64,000 nucleotides of DNA from Thiothrix subterranea (lineage in GTDB: Bacteria > Pseudomonadota > Gammaproteobacteria > Thiotrichales > Thiotrichaceae), in contig NZ_CP053482.1 in NCBI RefSeq assembly GCF_016772315.1, positions 2,847,501 to 2,911,500 of the forward strand, given 5' to 3'. The position numbers and the translations under genes were made by a program. Shown piece after piece: positions 49,527 through 56,465 of this stretch (within the stretch, counting starts at the first letter, position 1; each line of letters starts with the position of its first letter). The notes under the pieces are model-generated. The model searched no databases, was not told where the DNA came from, and saw nothing but the letters and a program-made list of their open reading frames with translations.

Positions 49527-50045
49527 TTATGCCTTGTCACCTGCCAATTGATGGCTGACGCTTTCTAGCAGGGAGGCGAGCATTTTGCGATCGGCTTTGT
49601 CTTGGCGTAATTGCTCAGTGGCCTGTTTGAGTTGGTTGAGCAAATCGTTACGCTGCTCTTCCATGATTTGGCTGAGCAGTTTGGATTCTTCGGTAATGCG
49701 TTCGTTGAGTATGGTGTCGCTGCTTTGAAGCTGGCGTTGCAGATTTTCGATGCCTTTGCTGCTGTGTTCAAAATGTTTGCGAGCGGTGGCGGTGTCTGCC
49801 ATGCGAGCTTTGGCTTCTTGATCCAACAAGTCTTGCAGCATGTGGATTTCGTGGTTGACGCTATCCATGTTTTTGCGCATTTCGTCACGCACGGAATTGG
49901 TCCACACTTTGACGAAACGTTCCAGATTGGCTAGGCGTTTTTCGTTTTCACGCGCTTGTTCGCCAAACAGGATGTTGCGCACCATGTCGAGATTTTTGTC
50001 TTGTACGGGCGGTGCAAAGTCGAGATCTGCTTCTGTTGTTGTCAT
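49527..50045 (-). CDS. Coiled-coil protein of unknown function, GTPase operon
   Basis: About 172 residues from the ATG at 50045, with AAGGGC upstream; a longer frame starts at 50093. Nearly all helical: a conserved-looking N-terminal patch (MVRNILFGEQARENEKRLANLE in parts: NILFGEQARE, RLANLERF) and a long coiled coil from about 35 to 165. No recognised domain. First gene of the leftward operon with the OmpA-type, GTPase and HD-GYP genes. Confidence 0.75.
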   Translation of the reverse strand: MTTTEADLDFAPPVQDKNLDMVRNILFGEQARENEKRLANLERFVKVWTNSVRDEMRKNMDSVNHEIHMLQDLLDQEAKARMADTATARKHFEHSSKGIENLQRQLQSSDTILNERITEESKLLSQIMEEQRNDLLNQLKQATEQLRQDKADRKMLASLLESVSHQLAGDKA

Positions 50046-50227
50046 GGGGATAGCCCTTGTTTTTATTATTGGGAATGGTTGCGACCTTAGCATTAGCGCG
50101 ATGTGGTCGCCAGTTTTCCTGATATTTGGTTAACTCCCTTAGTATCTGTCACAGAATAACCGTACAACGCTAGGTGCTGTTATTATCGTGTGATCTTGAT
50201 GTCAAGCAACCACAGGAGTCCGTTGTA

Positions 50228-51064
50228 GTGGAGAATACCGCTAATGCCAGCAATCACGCCCTCATTCATGACCCGTCAACCTATCTCATTGAAAAAGAGC
50301 CGTATTATGTGCCAGTGAACAATGAGATCACGCTGTTTGAAGCCGCTTATGACAACCATTTGCCCTTGCTGCTGAAAGGCCCGACGGGGTGCGGCAAAAC
50401 CCGTTTCATGGAATATATGGCGTGGCGGTTGCGCCGTCCGATGATTACGGTGTCGTGCCACGATGATTTGACGACTTCCGATTTGGTGGGGCGTTATTTA
50501 GTGAAGAACGGCGAAACGGTGTGGGTCGATGGTCCGTTAACACGAGCGGTGCGTTCCGGCGGCATTTGTTACCTCGATGAAATTGTCGAGGCACGGAAGG
50601 ATACCATGGTGGTGATTCACCCACTGGCAGATGATCGGCGCATTATGCCGATTGAAAAGTTAGGGCAATTGCTGGAAGCACCGGACAGTTTTTGTCTGGC
50701 AATTTCTTACAACCCCGGCTACCAAAGCGTGTTGAAGGAATTGAAGCAATCCACCCGCCAGCGTTTTGTTGCCATCGAATTCGATTACCCGAAACCGGCG
50801 CTGGAACGTGAAATTATTATGCACGAGACTGGGTTAGCCCCCGCTGTGACCGATAAATTGCTGAAACTCGCCGAAATGACCCGCAACCTGAAAGACAACG
50901 GTTTGGAAGAAGGAGCATCTACTCGCTTGTTGGTACACGCGGGCAAATTGATTTCCAAAGGCGTCGAGCCGCGTGCGGCGTGTCAGGGGGCGATTGCGCT
51001 GGCATTGACGGATGACAGTGACATGATTGCGGCGATTAACGAACTGATTGGCGCACTATTCTAG
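50228..51064 (+). CDS. CbbQ/NorQ/GpvN-type AAA+ ATPase (MoxR-related)
   Basis: 278 residues from a GTG at 50228 preceded by ACAGGAG with 8-nt spacing; an upstream GTG at 50174 lacks such a site. Walker A GPTGCGKTRF near 51, Walker B ICYLDEIVEA near 114, sensor ISYNPGYQSVLKEL near 160, and the C-terminal CbbQ_C region. These ATPases work with a VWA protein (next gene) to remodel enzymes, e.g. Rubisco (CbbQ-CbbO) or nitric oxide reductase (NorQ-NorD). No Rubisco or nor gene lies in the window, so the client is not fixed. Confidence 0.87.
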   Translation: MENTANASNHALIHDPSTYLIEKEPYYVPVNNEITLFEAAYDNHLPLLLKGPTGCGKTRFMEYMAWRLRRPMITVSCHDDLTTSDLVGRYLVKNGETVWVDGPLTRAVRSGGICYLDEIVEARKDTMVVIHPLADDRRIMPIEKLGQLLEAPDSFCLAISYNPGYQSVLKELKQSTRQRFVAIEFDYPKPALEREIIMHETGLAPAVTDKLLKLAEMTRNLKDNGLEEGASTRLLVHAGKLISKGVEPRAACQGAIALALTDDSDMIAAINELIGALF

Positions 51065-51073
51065 GAGACGGGT

Positions 51074-53245
51074 TTGAAAGCAACGGAGCAACCCTATGCT
51101 TACGCCACTTTGCTGGAGCGGCTTGAGGAACTGTATGAAGTTGAATTTACTTGGCTGAAAGTCGAACAGCTTGTGCAAGGCTTGGTCAATTTGGATCGGA
51201 ATACGCAAGATTTCATCCTCGGTTGGGCGGAGCGTTTGCTGACCACCAATGTTTACATTAGCCACGAATTCATTATTCGCGTGGTGGAGGCATTGGATCG
51301 GTTGGAACGGCGCGTGATCGAAGCCTGGGCAGTTCACGCGGCGGATACTTTTGATCAGCAGGGCTTGCGCCCGGCGTTGGCGGTGATTCAACAGGTCGAT
51401 AGCTTTCTGGAAAGCGCTCATGCTCACGCGGAAGGGGTTGCTTTTGACGAAGTGGAGTCGATTTTGTCGACCTTCGTGTGTGGTTTGTCGGGGCGGCGGC
51501 TGAAATTGGCGCAAGGCGACACGGTGTACACCGACAGTGAAACGCTGTATTTGCCGAACATTACCGCGAAATTGGTGAAATCCAAGGATAATTTCCTGTT
51601 GTGCAAGGCGCAGGTGGCGTTCATGTGGGCGCAGACGCGCTTTGGCAGTTTTCGGGTGGATTTTGCGACAGTGTTAGCGGATTACCCTGATCGGGAGCAG
51701 GCGTTGGCGGCGTTTCATGCGTTGGATACTTTGCGGCTGGAGGCGTATATGGAGCGTGAATTGCCGGGGTTGTGGCGTGATATGCAGCGGATTGAGCGCT
51801 TGCGCTTGGATGAAATGCGGGAGGAAGAGGGCGTATGCAATACGCCCCTACATGGGATGTGGGAGACGTGTCGGGGGGTGTTGCATACGCCCTCTTCCAC
51901 CATTGAGGATGTGTTGGCGTTAGTGCCGCAGGTGTTGGGGTTGCCGATTCCACAGCCGGTGTATCAGACTAGGTTGAATCCTGAGGCTGTTACCGCTTGT
52001 ATGTTGGCGCGGATGGAGCGGGAAAAGATTTTATTGAGGGTGAAACTCGCGGAGTTGGTGAAGGAACATAAGGAAGAAACCCCTCCCGACCTCCCCTTGT
52101 CAGGGGAGGAGGAAGAGAAGAAGGAGGTTGCGTCGCCGGAATTTGAGATGCGCGAGGTGCAAGAGGGGCAGGGCATGGAGTTGGTGCTGGATGATAAGCC
52201 GATTGCGCCGCCGGAAGATGTGAAGCAGTTGCTGACTTCGATTATGTTGGATTGGGGCGATGTGCCGCCGGAATTTTTAGTGCCTGCGGGGGATGGGGAA
52301 TACGATCCGTCCTTGTATCAAAAAGAAGAAAAAGACATTGAGGACGTGTGGAAAGGGATTTACCACGAAGAGGGGGCGTTTTTGTACCGTGAGTGGGATT
52401 TTGCCCGCCAGCATTACCGCAAAAACTGGTGTGTGTTGCGTGAACTGGAATTGCCCCCCGGCGATCCGGCGTATGTGGATAAGGTGCTGGATAAGTATCA
52501 GGGCATGATCAAGCATTTGCGGCGCACTTTCGAGGCGATGCGCGATGAAAACCGTTTGCTGAAACGCCAGTCGCAAGGCGATGATGTGGACATTGATGCG
52601 CTGGTGGAAGCGCTGGCGGATAGCCGCGACGGTAGCGAAATGAGCGATAAGCTGTTTCAGCACATGCACCGGGCGGATCGCAGCATGGCGGTGATGTTCA
52701 TGGTCGATATGAGTGGCAGCACCAAGGGCTGGATCAACGATGCCGAGCGTGAAGCCTTGGTGATGTTGTGCGAAGTGCTGGAAAAGCTGGGTGACAGTTA
52801 TGCGATCTATGGCTTTTCGGGGATTGGGCGCAAGCGTTGCGAAATCTACCGCATCAAAGCGTTTGACGATTTGTATAACAGCGCCACCAAAGCGCGGATT
52901 GCGGGGATTGTGCCGAAAGATTACACCCGTTTGGGCGTGGCGATTCGCCATTTGACCGAGAAGCTGAATACGGTGGAGGCGAAAACCCGCTTGCTGATTA
53001 CGCTTTCGGATGGCAAGCCGGAAGATTATTTCGACATTTATAATACGCAGTACGGGATTGAGGATACGCGCCAAGCCTTGTTTGAAGCGCGGCGGACGGG
53101 TATTCATCCGTTTTGCATCACGATTGACCAGCGCGGCAAGGATTATTTGCCGCACATGTACGGTCACGCCAATTGGGTGGAGATTGATGATGTGAAGAAA
53201 TTGCCGTTGAAGGTGGCGGATATTTACCGGCGATTGACGTCTTGA
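51074..53245 (+). CDS. CbbO/NorD-type VWA-domain protein
   Basis: 723 residues. TTG start 7 nt after TAGGAG; no nearby ATG fits. N-terminal helical CbbO region (about 1-330), a variable middle and a C-terminal VWA domain (about 535-720) with the MIDAS motif MVDMSGST near 547 and DYTRLGVAI and LSDGKPEDY completing the metal site. Adapter of the MoxR-type ATPase encoded 9 nt upstream; in Rubisco activation the VWA domain contacts the client. Two dispersed palindromes are inserted in frame near residues 250-275 and 335-347, giving atypical peptides. Confidence 0.87.
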   Translation: MKATEQPYAYATLLERLEELYEVEFTWLKVEQLVQGLVNLDRNTQDFILGWAERLLTTNVYISHEFIIRVVEALDRLERRVIEAWAVHAADTFDQQGLRPALAVIQQVDSFLESAHAHAEGVAFDEVESILSTFVCGLSGRRLKLAQGDTVYTDSETLYLPNITAKLVKSKDNFLLCKAQVAFMWAQTRFGSFRVDFATVLADYPDREQALAAFHALDTLRLEAYMERELPGLWRDMQRIERLRLDEMREEEGVCNTPLHGMWETCRGVLHTPSSTIEDVLALVPQVLGLPIPQPVYQTRLNPEAVTACMLARMEREKILLRVKLAELVKEHKEETPPDLPLSGEEEEKKEVASPEFEMREVQEGQGMELVLDDKPIAPPEDVKQLLTSIMLDWGDVPPEFLVPAGDGEYDPSLYQKEEKDIEDVWKGIYHEEGAFLYREWDFARQHYRKNWCVLRELELPPGDPAYVDKVLDKYQGMIKHLRRTFEAMRDENRLLKRQSQGDDVDIDALVEALADSRDGSEMSDKLFQHMHRADRSMAVMFMVDMSGSTKGWINDAEREALVMLCEVLEKLGDSYAIYGFSGIGRKRCEIYRIKAFDDLYNSATKARIAGIVPKDYTRLGVAIRHLTEKLNTVEAKTRLLITLSDGKPEDYFDIYNTQYGIEDTRQALFEARRTGIHPFCITIDQRGKDYLPHMYGHANWVEIDDVKKLPLKVADIYRRLTS
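51823..51898. repeat. Palindromic repeat inside the CbbO-like gene
   Basis: Imperfect inverted repeat: arms 51823-51848 and 51873-51898 share 23 of 26 positions (outer 18 exact: ggaagagggcgtatgcaa). The ends resemble those of the intergenic element at 27538-27601. It is read through in frame, encoding EEGVCNTPLHGMWETCRGVL with two Cys, unlike the surrounding protein. Confidence 0.85.
52080..52113. repeat. C/G-rich palindromic repeat inside the CbbO-like gene
   Basis: Hairpin cctcccct (52090-52097) with aggggagg (52102-52109) within cccctcccgacctccccttg. Translated in frame as PPDLPLSGEEEEK, a typical product of dispersed repeats, in an otherwise acidic linker of the VWA protein. Confidence 0.75.
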
Positions 53246-53260
53246 TTTTGAATTTGCCCA

Positions 53261-53321
53261 TAGCGTAAGAATCATTGCTGTAAGAATTGTTACAGTTAAT
53301 AATCCTTGCGCTAATTTTTTT
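53261..53321 (+). terminator. Rho-independent terminator after the CbbO-like gene
   Basis: Long imperfect stem (53261-53276 with 53298-53313, 13 of 16 paired) enclosing an inner hairpin CTGTAA/TTACAG (53278-53283, 53290-53295), followed by seven T. Starts 15 nt after the stop codon. Confidence 0.78.
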
Positions 53322-53731
53322 ATATGAAATTGACGGTCTGCTTCAGCAAGGAATATTTCGCTGCGGTTATTGCCGCGCACAATGAAATACTGCGACTGAT
53401 CGGACAGAATGAAACAGGGTAACGCGCAATGATAGTATGTGGGAGCAGCGGATCAAGGTTGAAATGCATTGGTTTATTTTTTAAAGTCAATCGAATCTGA
53501 CATTCTTTGATGTCTATTTTGTGGGGCTTGTGTAAGATAAATTGGCATATTTTTTTGTATTAATACTTTTTCTGTGATAGTGATCACTTTTAATTTGTGT
53601 GCTTTTTGTTAAAGTTTTTGGCATTGGGGCGATTGTGATGAGTGATGGCTTTGAATATTTTTTAGATGATTTTCTATATAAGATTCTTTGAAGAAAATTA
53701 ATAAAACGCTTTAACGTTAGAGGAATTCAAG
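53322..53731. promoter_or_regulatory. AT-rich intergenic region before the orphan gene
   Basis: About 410 nt, distinctly AT-rich from 53460 on. A 32-codon frame from the ATG at 53324 (ending NEILRLIGQNETG) looks coding-like but is too short to name and may be a remnant. The remainder should hold the promoter of the gene at 53732. No tRNA or att-like repeat was recognised. Confidence 0.4.
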
Positions 53732-54886
53732 ATGTTTAAACTCCCCTTTAAACTTGCTTTGTTAGTGCTGGCTGCTGTTTCTGCTGGTATCCTCTGGCAA
53801 CAAACACAACTTTTGGTTTTAGCACTGACGCGTATTGATCCGCTTCCAGATGCTCGTGCCATGCTGGCAGAAGAACGATATGCCGAGGCTGCGGATTATT
53901 TGAGCTTTTTTATGGATTATGAGTATGTTAATCAAAATTCAGAAGCACAGTCCTTATATCAAGAGATTTCAAGTAAACGTGAAAGTTGGGGTTATCAGCT
54001 AAATAAACTGGGAGAAGGGCTGCTATCTGGCACAAGCGATGAAACAATCGGTAAAGTGGCGGGAGTGGCGACTGATTTTTTTGTTATTGGCGACATCCGT
54101 GACTTAGCAGAGCAAGGAGTTAACCTTGCACAAGGCGAAGAAGTCGATGAAATTCTTGTTGCCTTAGCAACGCTTGGAGTTGTTGCCAGCACTGCGCAAG
54201 TAGCCAGTGGAGCTGGGACGGTAGCCACTGGCGGTGTTGCAGCGCCCTCAGTAGTCGGAAGCACTGTTGTTAAAAGCGGACTTATCGCACTTAAAACAGC
54301 TAAAAAGCTTGGAAAATTACCTCCTTGGTTAGGGAAAGCAATTGTTAAAACAGCGAAAACTGCAAAGCAATCAAAAAGTTTTGGAGCGTTAACTGATTTT
54401 CTTAGTGATGTAAATACGCTTGCTAATACACGTGGCGGATTTAAATTAATAGGGAATGCAGAAAATGCTGCGGATCTCCGACGTATGGCAAAATTTGCCG
54501 ATGCCTTTGGATCTCATAGCGCAACAATTTATCATATTGGTGGTGGTGTGGCTGTTGATGTTGCGCAACGATCAGAGAAATTAGGTAATGAAACAATTAA
54601 GTTAGCCACAACCTTTGGTCAAGGTGGGTTAAAGTTACTTGATAATGTTGGTGCATTAAAATTTACTAAATTCGTGAGCCGTGGAACTAAAATAGCCTAT
54701 AAAGGCGATTTTTTTGATTTGCTAGTAAAGCTTTTACTCATGGTGCCAACGTGGCTTTTATATTTTTTCGTTATTTTTGGTGCTGTTGTATGGATTCCTC
54801 GGCGAATGTTCTCTGCTCTTGGCCGACAGCTTTATCATGGTTCTCAGAAACCATCTAAAGTGATAAATAGTCCGAAAGCAACTTAA
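53732..54886 (+). CDS. Hypothetical membrane-anchored protein, AT-rich orphan
   Basis: 384 residues, no family recognised. N-terminal hydrophobic segment (about 5-24, LALLVLAAVSAGILW), a short TPR-like stretch (DARAMLAEERYAEAADYLSFF), a Gly/Ala/Val-rich amphipathic middle (about 130-200, LATLGVVASTAQVASGAGT), and a second membrane helix near 330-350 (LLLMVPTWLLYFFVIFGAV). The middle resembles the channel or glycine-zipper regions of some toxins, but this is only a likeness. AGAGG lies about 11 nt before the ATG. Base composition differs from its neighbours, suggesting transfer. Confidence 0.7.
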   Translation: MFKLPFKLALLVLAAVSAGILWQQTQLLVLALTRIDPLPDARAMLAEERYAEAADYLSFFMDYEYVNQNSEAQSLYQEISSKRESWGYQLNKLGEGLLSGTSDETIGKVAGVATDFFVIGDIRDLAEQGVNLAQGEEVDEILVALATLGVVASTAQVASGAGTVATGGVAAPSVVGSTVVKSGLIALKTAKKLGKLPPWLGKAIVKTAKTAKQSKSFGALTDFLSDVNTLANTRGGFKLIGNAENAADLRRMAKFADAFGSHSATIYHIGGGVAVDVAQRSEKLGNETIKLATTFGQGGLKLLDNVGALKFTKFVSRGTKIAYKGDFFDLLVKLLLMVPTWLLYFFVIFGAVVWIPRRMFSALGRQLYHGSQKPSKVINSPKAT

Positions 54887-54889
54887 ACC

Positions 54890-55069
54890 CCGGCTGTTCT
54901 GAAATCCACAGTTCTTACTATGCCTGCTACAACATTGACACCAAACTGATTGAGCAAGTTGTTTCTTTTGAGAAAACCATTAATGCCCATCCTCATGCCA
55001 TCGCTGATCGACTATGGACAAAAACTACGCTTGAGCCTGAGCAGGAGAAACTACGGTTCTCGCGCTAGA
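54890..55069 (+). pseudogene. Probable remnant of an unidentified gene
   Basis: An open stretch without its own start, out of frame with the gene that ends at 54886, encodes about 58 residues of protein-like composition ending KLIEQVVSFEKTINAHPHAI and then RLWTKTTLEPEQEKLRFSR-stop. Codon use looks coding. Interpreted as the tail of a deleted gene; the family is not recognised. Confidence 0.3.
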
Positions 55070-55141
55070 CGGGGTTTAGTAGGTGTATTTTTTTATTACA
55101 ATATGGAATGATGAAAAATATAACGTGATTTCATCATTTTG

Positions 55142-56377
55142 TTAAAAGTATCCGGCAGGGAGTTGAATGATCTTATCCGTCAGCATTTTCACTTCAGTGT
55201 CGTTATTCACGATTATTCCGAACGGCAATCCATGTAATTCAACAAATTTCCGTAAAGCCTTTAGTTGCTTCACTGTGGTTTGCTGCCCTAACTTGATTTC
55301 AATCGGCAACGTTCCAAAGCTGCCATCCAGCACTAGGTCAACTTCCGCGCCATTCTTGGTACGAAAGTAATAATAATCCCAACGGGTGACGCGGGTCGCC
55401 TGTATGCCCTTGATGATTTCCTCGGTAACAAAAGCTTCAAAGTTCTGCCCGACCTGCGGGGAGCGTAACAGAGCTTCGCGGTTTTCGATGCTCGCGAGAT
55501 AATGCGTCAGGCCGCTGTCACGCAAAATCCCTTTGGGCATTTTCAATGCCGATTTGCTTTTGCCGGTTTCAAACGAGGGGATGGTGCGCCAGATATAGGT
55601 TTTGTCAGCAATTTCAATATAGTCGCGGATGGTCACTTCTGACACATCCACCGAACGCCCCAGTTGTGCCTTGTTGATGATCGTGCCAGAGAGCGATGCC
55701 AACATACTGATAAAACGCCGGTAACGAATGCTATCCAGACGCGGAAATAGCCGCCGGATGTCACGATTGATGTAAGTCTGGTAATAGTTTTCCATCCATA
55801 ACCCGAACGCATACGTATCTTGCACCAGTACAGGTTCAGGATAACCGCCGCGTAAAAATAGCGGAATCACATCTGGGATCGGGTTTTCCAGTGTTTTCAG
55901 GTAATCCAGCGTATCGCTCGTCAGGGGCTGCTCAAAAATACGGTAAAACGGTGGCAATGGCTGTTGGAGAACTTCGTTCATTTTCAGCGTGCCGATTTCC
56001 ACAATCGCGATACGCCCTGCTAACGAATCGCTTGCTTGCTGTAACAATTCTGGTGAACTTGAACCGGTTAGGATGAACCGCCCTTTTTCCTCCCGTTTGG
56101 CATCAATGACACCTCGTAGGTGACGGAATAGTTCGGGGTCTTCTTGAGCTTCATTAACGATGAGATGACGGGGATATTCTCGAAAAAAGAAATCGTAGTC
56201 GCGGCTGAGAAAGTCATGGTCAGCGGCATTCTCTAAATCGAAGTAGCGCCAATCAGGACGTAGCTGTTTGCTGAGAGTGGTTTTGCCGGTTTGCCGCGCA
56301 CCAATCAGTAGCACCACCGGGAACAGGGTGAGCAGCAGATTGATTTTGGTGTCTAGGTTGCGCTTTAGATCAGACAT
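55142..56377 (-). CDS. AAA_14/DUF4143 ATPase (second copy) with altered Walker B
   Basis: 411 residues, same family as 36405-37553 but clearly divergent. Walker A GARQTGKTT near 26-34; the Walker B region reads HLIVNEAQE, with Asn where the family normally has Asp; sensor FILTGSSSPELL near 108; C-terminal DUF4143 region with GAEVDLVLDGSFGTLPIEIKL (nuclease-like D ... E-x-K). Function unknown. Stand-alone gene; a 28-bp palindrome lies upstream of its start. Confidence 0.84.
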   Translation of the reverse strand: MSDLKRNLDTKINLLLTLFPVVLLIGARQTGKTTLSKQLRPDWRYFDLENAADHDFLSRDYDFFFREYPRHLIVNEAQEDPELFRHLRGVIDAKREEKGRFILTGSSSPELLQQASDSLAGRIAIVEIGTLKMNEVLQQPLPPFYRIFEQPLTSDTLDYLKTLENPIPDVIPLFLRGGYPEPVLVQDTYAFGLWMENYYQTYINRDIRRLFPRLDSIRYRRFISMLASLSGTIINKAQLGRSVDVSEVTIRDYIEIADKTYIWRTIPSFETGKSKSALKMPKGILRDSGLTHYLASIENREALLRSPQVGQNFEAFVTEEIIKGIQATRVTRWDYYYFRTKNGAEVDLVLDGSFGTLPIEIKLGQQTTVKQLKALRKFVELHGLPFGIIVNNDTEVKMLTDKIIQLPAGYF

Positions 56378-56424
56378 ATCCTAACTCTACGCTAGGATTT
56401 GTCTGGTTTAAAGTGTTGATGTGG

Positions 56425-56452
56425 GTAGAGACGCAAAATTTTGCGTCTCTAC
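56425..56452. repeat. Perfect 28-bp palindrome
   Basis: gtagagacgcaaaa followed directly by its reverse complement ttttgcgtctctac, no loop. Lies between the DUF4143 start and the opgH stop. This palindrome type (gtagagacgc) is common between genes in several filamentous bacteria; no T-tract supports termination. Confidence 0.88.
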
Positions 56453-56465
56453 AAGACCAGATTTG

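Noticed and set aside
43629-53245. Carbon-fixation gene cluster (carbonic anhydrase plus CbbQ/CbbO)
   Set aside because: The genes are 6 kb apart with unrelated genes between and no Rubisco or carboxysome gene is present, so a cluster is not supported.
52277-53380. A 367-codon antisense frame under the CbbO-like gene
   Set aside because: It is the complement of a well-supported coding frame, has a composition typical of shadows and no ribosome-binding site.
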